Shown here piece after piece: positions 45,801 to 57,814 of a DNA stretch of 64,000 bases. The notes below the pieces were generated by a model that saw only the letters and a program-made list of their open reading frames with translations, was not told the origin of the DNA and did no database searches. Position 1 is the first letter of the stretch. Every line of letters begins with the position of its first letter. The position numbers were made by a program, and so were the translations under genes. The stretch lies in assembly GCF_901000735.1 (NCBI RefSeq), contig NC_081544.1, positions 28,452,095 to 28,516,094 on the forward strand, given 5' to 3'. Origin of the DNA: Corylus avellana. Lineage: Eukaryota; Streptophyta; Magnoliopsida; Fagales; Betulaceae.

Positions 45801-48695
45801 TGTGTACTTTAGGGGTGCCTTACACTTTCAATAAATTTCTTATTACTTATCAATTAATGTTTGGTTGTACCATGAAACCAGTTGTCTGCTATATGTTAAT
45901 TTTCAAATTTTTCATAAATAAAAAAACCGTAGATTTCTATAAATATGATATAGTCTTAGAGGGAGAGTGCCATACTCTCTCTCTCTCTCTCAATGATAAA
46001 TTTATTCCTTGTTTCTTCATGTTCTTTTATGTCTACCCACTCAGAACACATTTTAGAGGATGGCTGCTTCTGTACATATTCATCCTTTACAAATCAAATA
46101 CTGAGGCTTAGTGCCATTCTTTATCTTATTAATGTTGGTTTCTTGAAGCTTGGGGTTTGCAGTCTGAGAGACTGGCTTGGTTACAATACACGTGCATTAT
46201 GCAATAGATAATTTGCTGTACTTTCAGTAAATGCACTATGATTGTTGTTTTACATATGATACCGTTTTATTGTTTAACTGCTATCTTTCTAGGCACTCTT
46301 CTTTTAGGTTTTAATTCTACATGGGATGCCTGCATTGTCAAAGTTTCTGTTTGTTATTTCTGCACTTGTAAATCATTAGATCTCTTTTGGGTTGCACTAG
46401 GTATGCACTACACAATTTGCTTCATCTGTTAGTTATTATTATATTTTTTTTCATGAACAATAAGTGGTTTTAATTCAATATATGGCCCCTACTGTAGATT
46501 ATTCATTTTCTTTTTTAGTTGTAAATCTTGTACATTTGTTCTTTAATTATTATTATTTTTTTTAATCTGTTGCAAAGATTACTATCATTGCAAGTCTATT
46601 TTTTTTATGCTATCAGCTATTTTCCCTGCGGGCGGATGGTTACTGGTATTTTAAATTTGCATTGGTGTACCAGAAACGCTGATCATGTTTATATTGCAGG
46701 ATTCAAATAGGTTACTTGCTGGAGAGAAGGGTTATGTTAGTCTCAGAAATTTGCAGAAGAGGCTAAGAATGAGGCAACAATATATGATATCTCAAGTTTC
46801 ATTGCTCTATCCTGTAAAGATCTCAGTTGGACCTGCACAGGAACAAGAACTTGAGTTGTTTCCTAGCAGTAGTAAATCAGGTATATTCTAGTGTTTTGAA
46901 ACTTGCAACTAATTGTATTTCATTCACATTGCATGAAATGAACTTTATGAAAGCAAGAGCTTAGATAGCCAAAGAAACTAATGTCTCAAGATTACTACAA
47001 CTCATCCTGTGTTGACAATATTGTTATATGCTGGTATTTGTTCACGTTCCTGATCTATTGGAGATCATATGGATAATTCTAGATTTCTAGCACTCACTTT
47101 TAACAGCTTATCTTTTAAGTTTTTCTTTCATGGGCTAATTTTTTTTTTTTGGTTTATATGCTCTTTTTAAAAGGGTTGTTTATGGTTTTTCAGGGGTACA
47201 GCCAAATCCAAGAGAGATCTTAAAAATAAATAAATAAATATATAAATAAAACACATTGGACCCTCAGGCCTCAAAGAGGCGCCAATTCCTTTCACTTTAT
47301 ACTTTTGATAGTTTTGTAGTGGTGACACCTTGTAAATGTCTGTGTATCCATTATAAATTCTGTACTTTTAGTTGACTGGATATGCATTCTGATTTGTATG
47401 CTTCAATTTTTATTTCATATTTAGGATGCCATGTGAACAGGTGACATAGTTTAGCTGTTATGACTTGCAACTTTTTCATAATGTTTGTTGCCTCTGAACT
47501 TTTGTGCTAGATTCTGGTTTCGTTCTTAATTTCTTCTGTTTGTACTACCAGGGAGTTCTGCTGGATCAATACCTGCTAATCAAGGATCCTTAACAATCTT
47601 AGGTCTGCATTTGACTCTGCTTCCTTTTAAGAAGATGAGTTTTTTCAGTGATAAGAGGGAGGTCCAGAGATCTGCAACTGCCCTGGGATATGTCGCACAT
47701 GTCTGTTCTTTCTCTTTTCTTGACAGTAACATAACATTATCACCTAGTACATTCGTTGATCATCTACAATCCATTCCTGTATCTGATGAATCTCTGCATC
47801 CATTTGGTTTGGACTTAGTATATTGATAATTCACTTTAATTTATCGTAAAAGCAACTAATATTGTTTATTATGTTATAACATATGAGTGCATTTTAGGCA
47901 GCAGCTTTTTTCTTAACTTGTTGAAGCCTGGTTGCTGAACCAATATATTGAAATGTACTTTATCATCCTGATTTTCTTGCAGGCTGCTTCTCTTATAGCT
48001 TCCTACTTAAAAGTTCCACTGCGTTACCCTTTGCGCTTGGGTGATTCTCATTCATTTATTATTGACTGTGCACCTTCAATAGAGCCCACATCATCAGATC
48101 CATCATCAAGTACAGAGCTTTTAACGAGTATGAAGCACGTGGAGTTTCCTCTGTTTTTAGAAGGTCAAGACATAACGAGAGCTGCTTATGCTGTATTCTT
48201 GTTAAATAAGGTGTGCTTCCTTCAATATGTCATCTTTGGGCTCTATTACTTATAGCACATTTAGTAAAATCAGGTTGTTTGGACTTTAGTCTTTATGGGA
48301 ATTCTTCTAGGAATGATTTGTGGGAATTCTTCAATAGATAGGCCCAGTTTATATTGGCATATGTTTTTCCTGTTTTCACTTAGCAAGACTTATTTGGAAG
48401 GTAATTCTTGTTACTGTGGCTTATTTACATCATAAACTTTTTTTCTTTCTCTTTGATGAAAACATTATCGTTTTCTTTTTCCTTTTAGTTTACTTTTGCA
48501 TAAATCGTATTTGTTGTTTTGACTACTGATTTAATTCTGGATGATCTGATTTTTTTTTTGTTTTTCCTGTGGTTGTAGGATTTAGAGCAGCTTTTGAATT
48601 TCATTGGTGTAAGGAGTTTAGGACCACGCCATCTATTGGCTAATTTGAAGGAGCTTGTAAGAACTATCCAGTCTTCTGAGTATAAAGATACGTGA
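42869..48695 (+). CDS. VPS38: VPS38/UVRAG-like subunit of the PI3-kinase complex
   Basis: The CDS is join(42869..43048, 44737..44943, 46700..46880, 47552..47700, 47983..48210, 48579..48695), 353 residues. All junctions are GT-AG and frames run through. It matches, from memory, Arabidopsis At2g32760 (VPS38), a partner of VPS34/ATG6 in phosphatidylinositol 3-phosphate synthesis for endosomal and vacuolar sorting. Visible features are an N-terminal Glu-rich region and coiled coil (about residues 20-130; '[17 protein letters not shown]'), then '[17 protein letters not shown]' and conserved blocks '[11 protein letters not shown]', '[10 protein letters not shown]', '[10 protein letters not shown]' and '[12 protein letters not shown]'. 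It ends '[13 protein letters not shown]'. The start is the first ATG of the coiled-coil frame. Intron 2 (44944-46699) contains a LINE tail. Length agrees with the family. Confidence 0.85.
44483..44735 (+). repeat. Tandem ~121-base repeat ending at a splice acceptor
   Basis: Two units start at 44483 and 44604 with GAACTATGTCTTTATAG and share 'caggccacaacattggaaaaagg'. A third partial unit (about 44702-44735) reads 'gcgggccacaacgttatgggcag' and directly supplies the AG acceptor of VPS38 exon 2. The two earlier units lack the AG at that position. Confidence 0.7.
45340..45860 (+). mobile_element. 5'-truncated LINE 3' end in a VPS38 intron
   Basis: A G/T-rich stretch with no domain ends in 'ccttttgtatacttactgtgtac', then 'ttcaataaatttcttattacttatc'. 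This is the characteristic 3' UTR ending of plant L1-type LINEs, as recalled. It is inserted in intron 2 of VPS38 in the same orientation. The 5' boundary is uncertain and I saw no clear target duplication. Confidence 0.55.
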
Positions 48696-48997
48696 TTCAA
48701 TGTTCTTATTAGTACTGTAAGTTTAGCTTCTCTGTAAATGGATTAATTATATTCTTTCTTGGGTGCAATTTTTTGATGGAGCACCTTCATGTAGCTTTGT
48801 CGGTTATTACAGTTGTTGAAGCAAATTGTGCTTAATGCAAATTCTTTCTTCGAGTCTAACCCGTAAGAATTTGATTCAAAAGTATTAACTCCCAAAATAT
48901 CTCCTTTATTGGTTAGAGATTTGCATGCTTTGTTTTTTTCGAAGATAAATGTTTCTTTGCATTCTCGCATCTACATCAACGCAGACTTGGCATGTTG

Positions 48998-49043
<46 letters not shown>

Positions 49044-49668
49044 CAAGTTATGTACAACTTGGTGGATGTGGAACAATGATTTTTTTTTTTTACATTTTCT
49101 TTTGTTCTTTAGACAAATAAAAGGGCACGATGTGCATGTACAACTTGGTAATTATCGATAGAGGTAATAGCATGACATATTCTGTTTGGCGCCTTTGTCG
49201 GTCTTCTTATTTTGAGAAAGTAAATAAGAAAACAATACACCCTTCGATTAGCGGATTAGACTCGTTTCCATTTTAAATAAAATTGAGAGAAACCAATTAA
49301 TGGAAATGATCTTATTACTTAATTATCATTTTAAAAACTAGCCCTAAAAGAAAAGAAATATGGATCTGGATCCCCTCGAATTCTTAAAGAATTTGTTTTT
49401 CTTACCAAAACAAAAACAACTTACGCTTTTTCTTCCTCATGTCAAAGTGAAAGAAAATCTTAGCCTTTTCAACTTCTTCCAGTAATTCTGAAATAATAAT
49501 AATAATAATAATAATAACAAAAAATTGCAGCTTCAAGAAAAAAATCTCACACTCAAGTCCCCAAATAACTCAGAATTTGTTCCCACGTATCTGAACTAGC
49601 TCAAAACATTACACTTCAAGAAAATAAACGACAAACACATTGGTGTCAAAAAAACAAAATTATTCGTC

Positions 49669-49786
49669 CCCTAGAGGTAGCTCAATTAGCTGGGACTACG
49701 CCTAATTAAGTGGAGGTCATTAGTTCGAATTCCCCTCTCCTCTCTTGTGCAGACATGTCAAAAAAAAAAAAACAAACAAAACAAAA
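49669..49786 (+). mobile_element. tRNA-derived SINE
   Basis: The head has A-box-like 'tagctcaattagctggg' and B-box-like 'agttcgaattc', followed by 'ctcttgtgcagacatgtc' and an A-rich tail. It is flanked by 15-base direct repeats (49654-49668 and 49787-49801) that differ at one base. It shares the 'cttgtgca' tail word with the SINE at 31655, which suggests the same family. Confidence 0.75.
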
Positions 49787-51126
49787 ACAAAATTATTTGT
49801 CTTTTCCAGATTTTTTTTTTTTTTTTCAGAATTTCCAGAAGAAGTTAAAAAAGCTAAGATTTTCTTTCACTTTGACATGACGAGGAAAAAACGTCAAGTT
49901 GTTTTTGTTTTGGGAAGGAAACGAGTTGTACGTTGTTTTTTTGTTTTGAGATGGAAACAAAACAAATAAATCATTTCTAAAAAAAAAGATTATTTATGCA
50001 TTGGTTTAATGGTTTTTTTTTTTTTATTATTTTATTTAATTTTTAATTTTTAATTTTGGGAATATAATGAGTTATTTTGTTCCCTTAATAAAATCATAAC
50101 AGGTGGCATTTGTTTTAACCCTTAGATATAATGGACAACCAAATTTAAGAATTTGAGAAACTCGAATTCTCTAAGAATTTGAGGGGATCTAGATCCGTAT
50201 ACAATTGGATTGATGGTTATTAAATTGAGAATTTAAGGCTGGACTTTTATTTTAGGTTTTAATTAACATTTAATTATTTTTGTATTTATGAGCTAGTAAA
50301 ACGGATTGAGACGTGATAATTCCCCATGATAGAGATGCAGAAGCATGAGGCAAGTAGAACCGGTTAATCAAGGTTTTTACGAAAACAATACACTCAAATG
50401 CAAGATTTTCAAAATAAAATGTAATTTGGTGTATATACATGTGCATATGTTATATTATCATTGATTATCAGAAGAAATGTGAATTTTTAAATAAATCATG
50501 CAAATAGTGAGTCAAGCTATATTTTTATATCAATGATGCATAATGTGATTTTTTATATATTGGTGTGATCATAAGATTTATATGTTAAAATTTATAAATG
50601 TGAATTATATAGATTGATTTGGAAAGACATTGGTTTATCAATGTGATAGATGATAATTTTATGGTAAAATATGATATTGAGTTTTCAGAAAGTGGAAATT
50701 GGCACCTCATGTATGATTTATGAATTATTAATATTGATTGTAAGCACATCGATTATTATTTGAAACTTCCATTGGTATAATGAGATTTATAATCTTGGTA
50801 CTGATACTAGTACTAGTATAAGGGAGTCGAGCGCTTTATCCCAAATTTTGGGATTGTGCAACCATGTATACTTTAGAAGGGAAGTAATATGGCAGTTGGT
50901 CATGGTCGGGTGGATCCCTCACGAAAACTACACGGGCAGTCCCATGGCTAGAGGCTCCAAAGAGGGTTGCTTCTTCTTGCCCAAGAAGAGGCCTCAATCC
51001 TCAATATATGGACCACAAAACCTGTCAAATGGGGCGAAAAATGTTTGACAACGAATGAATGACATTGGGAGACGGTTTTGATATATTTTGAATCATTGCA
51101 TTATTTTATTGCTCATAGTAAGTGTT

Positions 51127-51540
51127 GGGAATAAATTCACACTACAAGCCCATCAAATTCTGGGCCCAATGGCCAAGGATAGGCCCATAAAGATATTAAT
51201 TAAATAGCAAGGACTATTTAATTAATTGATAGTCTTATGTTCCAATTATGATAATATTGGAATAAAGACGTCATACTTATCTCTACAAGATAGCTACTCA
51301 AGATTATCTCTACATGATATCTGTTGAATGTTTATCTCTACATGATAGCTGTTGAGTTCTATCTCAACTCTGGACTCTCAAACCAATTCAAATAAGAAGA
51401 TCCAATCCAAGTCTACTTCATCTCTCCGAGCCTATAAAAAGGCCCCGACACAAGGTACTAAAATATTATGAAACATACTAAAATATTCTCACATATTATT
51501 GAGTTAGAAACTTTAGTCACTCTATAAGCATTAGATGTTA
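51127..51540 (+). mobile_element. Truncated LTR of a retrotransposon
   Basis: It starts TGTTGGGAATAAATT, a typical LTR start. It contains three imperfect copies of 'ttatctctacatgatagct' (about 51277-51352) and a promoter-like CCTATAAAAAGGCCCC (about 51430). The 3' end and any coding domains are missing, so it is a solo or broken LTR. Confidence 0.5.
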
Positions 51541-51731
51541 AAATTGATGGAAAAGTGATTATGTACAGTACCATACATGATCACATCTGTGTCTTTCTTC
51601 CCATAATACTCTCATTTTTTTACTTTTGAAATACCATAATTGCCTTCATTATAATTATAAAAAAAATAAAAACAAATTAAACTTAATTAACAATTTTTTT
51701 TAAAAAAAAAATGAAGAAAAAAAACGAGGGG

Positions 51732-51825
51732 ATTTTAGGGGGTGGCCGAACCACCCCACAAACTGTGGCTGTGGTTCGGCAACCCCTTCTAGATTTTGGG
51801 AGTGATCAAACCACTCCCATAATCT
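51732..51825. repeat. GC-rich 'gggtggccgaaccaccc' patch
   Basis: Contains GGGGGTGGCCGAACCACCCC and a weaker relative 'gggagtgatcaaaccactccc'. It is related to the patches at 5935-6040 and 59130-59290. Confidence 0.5.
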
Positions 51826-52189
51826 GTGTTGGTTTATGTTTCTTGAAATTATGTCATGCAACAATATTTAACCTAGACATAGACAATATAAGCCACTTTA
51901 GTAGAACATTGTATTTATATTGAGTGAGATGATGTTGTTTGTTTGTAGACTATGCTTGGTGGGAGCCCTAGACCCCTCTACTCTCTCGTAGAGTTCTCTA
52001 GAACTTCTACTCCTTTTCCACCTCCTTTATCAGCATCAAGTTTCATGGAGAAATCAAGCCATTGAAATAGAAGATCTCATCACCCTAACAAAGGCCTTGA
52101 ATTGGATTGATATTTCACCCCACTCCTTCCCATCCCAGTTAGTAACGAAACCAACTCATCTCTTACCTTTTTGGTAGGAGGTATGCTAC

Positions 52190-52370
52190 ACATCATTCTT
52201 TGAACTATCTTTCAACCATCTCTTTTTGCAAATCGAATGAATCCACCATTAGATTTGGTGGATTCATTCGATTTGCAAAGTCATATGAGTTCTACAAAAA
52301 TTCAGTGGTAAATTCACTCATTCACTATACGGAGATGGTTGAAAGATGATTTTTATCATATCTCTTTTGG
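52190..52370. mobile_element. Foldback MITE with a perfect 22-bp hairpin
   Basis: The arms at 52227-52248 and 52256-52277 are perfect complements around a 7-base loop. Farther out, 'tctttcaaccatctc' (about 52209) and 'gagatggttgaaaga' (about 52341) also pair. This nested, near-palindromic layout suits a miniature foldback element and a transcript able to form a long hairpin. Confidence 0.55.
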
Positions 52371-53292
52371 TAGAATCATGTCCCTAAAACCTATCCTCAA
52401 AACCTATCCTCAAAACTACCATTAAAGCCACCTAAAAGCGTGCTTGGGGATTTCTGGACAATACCTGGAATATTGTAATACTCTTGTATTTTCTGGATAG
52501 TTTTTGGTGAATTGTGGATGAAATGGTGATTGAGAGAGATGAATGTGAATGTGTATCTGGTTGTATTGAAAGTAAGAAGAATTGATAGATTGATTTTCTT
52601 ACTAAACTCATACCCTCCCCCAATGGGCTTATAAATCCTTTAGAGTCATAACCACTTTTTACAGCTGGCTCAACTGCCCGAGTATTGCTATGAGGAGGAC
52701 TAAATTCTCCATGGGTCTTTTCAAATGTAACATGACTTTTAAAATCACCAATACATCAAAATCAATAATAGTCATTTTAAATTTAATGATAATTTTAAAA
52801 GCCACATCAGATTTTAGAGAACTCAAAAAAGACTCTAATCATCCTTATAACATTACTCCAATTAGCCAGTTGAACCAATCAATTATTAACCAACTCAACA
52901 AACTATTAACAAATCTTATTACACATTTGGCCCAACTGACTCAACTTATTATTCTGTAACCCAACAAACTACTAAAAACAACTTTTATTGCACACGTGGT
53001 CCAAATTCCCTGAAGCCCTTTGCCTTCTTCAACGCCATACATCAATTTTAAATTACCATGATGACAATTACAAATTGATAATAATAACAAAATCAATACA
53101 CATTATATGAAGTATACTGGTTTTAATTTACTGAATATCAATTTCCATGGAATGTCAATTACTCCACAAAAATATCCAAAAAGAGTCTCAATCACATTAG
53201 CACCCGATAATCATCCTATTAACGTCAATGTTTTATGTTAAAGTATTGATTAAATGATTAAATGATACATCTTCTTATAAGCTTAAGCTTTT

Positions 53293-53512
53293 GAGATTGG
53301 GATTGCGTTTGAAAAATAGAGCTTTTAAGTAAAAAAAACACATTTTGGCAAAAGCTTAAAAATGAAGCTTTTGCCAAAAGTGCGTTTTGGCCATTTTCAA
53401 GATTTTTGGACTCTTAAAAGCGTTTTTAATTTTTTTACCAAACGAGTACTTTTTTCTTCAAACAGACTTTGAGTGTTAAACGTACTTTTAAACCTCTCAA
53501 ACGCAATCTCAA
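53293..53512. mobile_element. MITE with 'gattgcgtttga' ends
   Basis: The left end 'gggattgcgtttgaaaaat' is an imperfect inverted repeat of the right end 'cctctcaaacgcaatctc'. The interior has further self-complementary words (AAAGCTT/AAGCTTT). Non-coding. Confidence 0.5.
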
Positions 53513-54092
53513 ATATGCCCTTAATATGGTATGAGAGAATTTTCCTATAGGCTTAACCGTTTAAGCTTTTGAGATAAGTTATGATATTAATATAGTATCA
53601 AAGTCAAATTTGAGTTTGAATCTTGACTCGGTCAATTCACCCCACATTTCACTTAAATATTCCATGTGTTAGGTTTGATCTATTAAAAAAAAAAAAAAAA
53701 AATTAAGCCAACGCATGAAGGAAAGTATTAAAATATCGATTAATTGATTTTTCAGCAGCTGTGTATTGAGATGTTTATACTCTCCTTTCATTCACAACTT
53801 AAATGCCAAGTAATCCCAATGAAAAGCCCCATAAACACGTCCTCTCTTTTTTATGTCAACTTAAACTTGAAAATGTTGACAATTGTAAAAAATAAATAAA
53901 TAACAAAAGGGCATAGAAACATCTTAAAAGGACCAAAGGGAAGGATGGAGTTAGAAGAAATTTTCTAAACACGGTCTAATAAATTAACATATGTCCTTCT
54001 AACATGTGAGACACACCTTTTTTTTTTTAGTATACAGACTCTTGCATCGTTAACTCCTCTCTTGACGGAACAAGATTATCTCCAGTTCAAAT

Positions 54093-54215
54093 GAATTGGA
54101 GAATATTCAGTTAGTTATAGTGAATGAGTATTTTTGTTTTTTACTTTTTGATGGGACAAAAATACCCCACTACTATAACTAACTGGATATTCTGAGGATC
54201 CTAATTCTCTCTTCG
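54093..54215. repeat. Imperfect inverted repeat (MITE-like)
   Basis: The left arm 'gaattggagaatattcagtt...agttatagtg' (54093-54122) pairs with the right arm 'cactactataactaactggatattctg...' (about 54168-54207). A small MITE is likely. Ends are undefined. Confidence 0.45.
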
Positions 54216-54284
54216 CACCCAAAGCTGACTAATTCCTTCAATGTGAAAGCGATATGGGAGATTGGAGATGAAGAGTTGAAAGAC

Positions 54285-54511
54285 AGAGTAATACTATATG
54301 TCCGTCTTGTTAATGGTATAAAAGTCTTTTTAAGTATATTAAGAAGAGTAATACTATATGTCCGTCTTGTTTCCCTCAAAATTGATGTATCTTTTAAAAT
54401 CACCATTAAATTTGTAATAAATTAGTATCGAGTTTTAATCAAATTGTGATTTTAAAAGTTACAATTAAAGAGACATAAACGGGACACAATTATGATATTT
54501 AGCATTACTCT
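54285..54511. mobile_element. MITE with duplicated left end
   Basis: The phrase 'agagtaatactatatgtccg' occurs at 54285 and again at 54345. The right end '...atttagcattactct' (to about 54511) is its imperfect inverted complement. The double left end suggests nested insertion or local duplication. Confidence 0.45.
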
Positions 54512-55403
54512 ATTAAAAGAAAAAAAAACACAGGTCTCTCACATGTTAGAATAGCACATGTCAATTTATTAGATTGAATTGAAAAAAAAAGAAAAAAATT
54601 ATATCTTTTTTTTTTTATATATATATATATATAATTTTTTGGCAACAGAATTAAGTTTCCTGAGGCCATTTGATCTTGATTTTTCAACATATATGCCTGA
54701 TTTCGTGTCGTATGGGTTACCAACTGCGTATTCATGACTTTAGTCAAAAAATACTTTTCCTCCTCTCATATCAGAACCAACATGTATAAAAGTAATACAG
54801 CAACCTTTGACCTTCAGCTACTTTATGCACATCAGATTGGCTTAGCCGCCCAATTCCCTCCCCAGATCAATGCAAACAAATTTTTTATTTTTTATTTTTT
54901 TTATCAACATATCAACCAAAAGTTTATTCAATTGCATAATGCATATTTAATCTTTCTTCTTCTTCTTCTTACTTCTTAGGTAAAACCAAGCTTTCAATAA
55001 ATATTAAATGGCCCCAACATATAGACTAGCAAATATATATATATAATATATGTAAACATATACTAAATATATATATGCAGATAAATCTAAAAAAATCATT
55101 TTAATATGCAACTTGATACAGAATTCTCTCTCTCTCTCTCTCTCTCACACAGATACAGGATTATCATGAACTACTTCTACAGGCAACCAAAAGCTTTTCA
55201 GCATATCTAAGGATCACAAAGTTCATTTTCACAATGGAATCTTACGTATAAGAGGATGTAGATTTACATATATACTGCTATATATATTAAGGTAATCTTC
55301 CATTTGTTCCTTGAAAGACTAATGAGGCATCAGGGTTGATTTTTTGAACTGTGTTTCTTGCAGTTAGTGAGATACTTTTGTTCCATTATTAGATAAACGA
55401 AAG

Positions 55404-57814
55404 ATGGAGCACCTCCATAAGCTGTATCCCGGAATCATGGCTGATAATACTTGTTTGCCAAACATGAAGGGAACGACTTTAGATAAGGTTTACCAATCAG
55501 CTCACCTTTATGCCTGCACTTTTCATAGCTTCACAAGTTTCTGAGCTAATGAAAGTATTATGTATATATATATGTTGCATATAGAGACTGGCATACTTCT
55601 GCAAGGCTTTGATATCTGTTAGAGATTCATGGACAAAGAATCACGAGTGGATGAACAAATTCTTATTTGATAAGAATCTTAATGTGGAAAACACTATTAT
55701 GGAGCAACTTGGTATGTCTTTTTTTTGTTTTTGTTTTTGTTTTTTATGCTTTTCTTGACTAGATTTCAATATAATTTCACTTTTTAAAGTTGATATAGTG
55801 TTCGCAACACTTGATTGCATGATTAAGGCTGCAAGAGAATTATTCGATATGCTGGATGAGGAAGATATGAAGGAAGGTTATAATTCCCCATCTCTTCTCC
55901 AGCAGACTCTTGTAGTTCATGTTGCTCAAGATTCCAGCCCCCTCAATAAAAATCATGAGAAGGTTGAAAAATTAAAACCAAATGCTAAAGAAGTAAAGAA
56001 AAATTCTCAAGTGATTGTAGCAGAACTAAAACCTGGCAACCCAATGCCCATGATGCCTTCAAAAGGACCAGCCCTGTCTCCACCAACACCCGTGGCGCCG
56101 CAGAAGCGTCCTGCTCCGCCGCCACCTCCTCCACTTGGCGCCACAAAATCCCTGCATCGAAAGGCAGCCACAACTAAGTTGAAGAGATCTGTCCAGATGA
56201 TTAATTTGTTTAGGAATCTCAAGAGAAATGTAGAAGGGTCTAGCCTTTTAAATTTGGTTAATTCTGCTGATGTTAATCATGAAAGAAGAGCTCCAACTGG
56301 TACAAGGAGTCCACAAATTGGAGGCGCCACTGGTTGGAAACAAGGACTGGCTGCTTCATTGGCAGAGTTGACAAAGAGGTTTGCTTCTCATGACACCTTT
56401 TACTGTTGAAAGAATCCATTATATTTGGAGATGGCAGATTTCAAAAAACTTCAACTCACAAAAGCGTTTGGCTTTTTTAATTTTTAAATCTCTTTGGCCT
56501 CAGATCAACTTACTTCCAACAAATAGAAGAAGATGCTCGAAAGCATGAAAAGTCAATCATGGAGCTGAAGATAGCCATTAGGTCCTTCCAAGCAAAAGAC
56601 ATGGTTAAGCTGCTTATGTTCCAAAGACGGGTGGAATCTTTTCTTGAAGGCCTAACTGATGAAACCCAGGTCAACATACTATGGGATTTCTCAAACAAGA
56701 TTAAACATCCATCCTCATTGTCAACCTTAGTTGATCTTTCAATTTCTTTAAGGTGTAGGTTCTCGGAAAATATGAAGATTTCCCTACAAAGAAGCTGGAA
56801 GCATTGAGGACAGCTTCAGCTTTGTACTCAAAATTAGATAAAATAGCAACAAACTTGAAGGAACTGCAGATAGTGGCACCCTTGGACCAGCTCTTCAACA
56901 AGGTTGAGAGTTTTTTCAGTAAGGTAAATAATCAATTCCAATGAGGTCTTAAACCTTATAATATCACCATCTTTAGTAACCCTTGGTAAGTCCAAACTTC
57001 ATTGAATTTTCATACTCTTTTGTAATATATCTTCATTCTCTCCTCACTAAGATCAAAAAAGAATTGGAGGCACTTGAAAGGATCAAAGAAGAAGAATCCA
57101 AGAAATTTAAGAGTCATGATATTCATTTCGACTTCAACATCCTTACACTAATCAAGGAATTAATGGTGGATGTTTCCTCAAGCTGCATGGAGCTAGCACT
57201 TAAGGTAGCTTTAGTACTAATTTTACAATGAGAATGATACTCTTCACGCTCATTTATCACACTCATTTTACATCAGCTGACCTGACGTGTTTTAAGTGAG
57301 TTTCCTTGAAAACCACTTAAATAAAACACACCTTGTCAGCCATGTGTAAAATAGGTGTGAAGAATAGTGTTATTCTTTTACATTTATTAAATGAATAATT
57401 CTATTCTTCTCATTTGTTTATTATAATCATGTCACACTATCTGACATGACGTGTTTTAAGTTACTTATCATGTCAGTCACTTAAAAAAAAACAAAAAGTG
57501 TAAGTCACTTAAAACACGTCATATTAGCAGATGTGACTTGAGTATAATAAATAGATGTAAAAAGTAGTATTACTCTTACTAAGCAACCGAGACCAAGCAA
57601 GGTCATATTGGCATTTTTCTACTAGGAGATGAGAGAAGCAAAGGCTAAAGAAGAAATTGGATCCAAAACCGACAGACAAAGAAAGGGAAATTCTAAAATG
57701 CTTTGGAGGGCTTTTCAACTGGCATACAGGGTCTATGCCTTTGCTGGTGGGCAGGATGATCGTGCTGACAAGCTGGCAGAAGAAGTGGCTCATGAAATTG
57801 CTTCTCATTCTTAG
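55404..57814 (+). CDS. Proline-rich coiled-coil protein, CHUP1/IPGA1/At4g04980-like
   Basis: The CDS is join(55404..55487, 55585..55711, 55790..56378, 56504..56669, 56759..56923, 57052..57204, 57626..57814), 490 residues, with all frames continuous. It starts MEHLHKLYPGIMADNTCLP. Middle: a Lys-rich region, then a proline stretch 'KRPAPPPPPPLG' (about residues 175-186). The C-terminal half is helical ('QQIEEDARKHEKSIMELKIA', 'KKLEALRTASALYSKLDKIA') and ends with 'MLWRAFQLAYRVYAFAGG', the block shared with the CHUP1 C-terminal family. By recall it is closest to 'uncharacterized protein At4g04980'. CHUP1 and IPGA1 relatives act on actin or microtubules; a cytoskeletal role here is inference. The last intron contains two related MITEs. 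Confidence 0.75.
57231..57576. mobile_element. Two related MITEs side by side in the last intron
   Basis: The first (57231 to about 57376) begins 'agaatgatactcttcac' and ends 'gtgaagaatagtgttattct', an inverted pair. The second (about 57393-57576) begins 'aataattctattcttctcat' and ends 'agtagtattactctt'. Both contain 'gacgtgttttaagt' or its complement, also seen near 31018. They make up most of the 421-base intron. Confidence 0.5.

Larger units (their letters stand above)
48696..55403. other. Gene-poor repeat region
   Basis: Between VPS38 and the next gene I support only repeats. They include a 43-base T run (49001-49043), an AAT run (about 49495-49516), a SINE (49669-49786), a truncated LTR (51127-51540), a GC-rich patch (51732-51825), a foldback (52190-52370), an inverted repeat (54093-54215), two MITEs (53293-53512 and 54285-54511) and (TA)n or (TC)n runs near 54613-54632, 55037-55070 and 55125-55146. 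The stretch 50820-51050 ('ggagtcgagcgctttatcc...') looks like retrotransposon sequence but has no recognisable domain. Confidence 0.55.

Noticed and set aside
45431..46111. Trp/Phe/Gly-rich open frames in VPS38 intron 2
   Set aside because: They overlap in different frames within a LINE 3' UTR and are explained by its G/T-rich composition.
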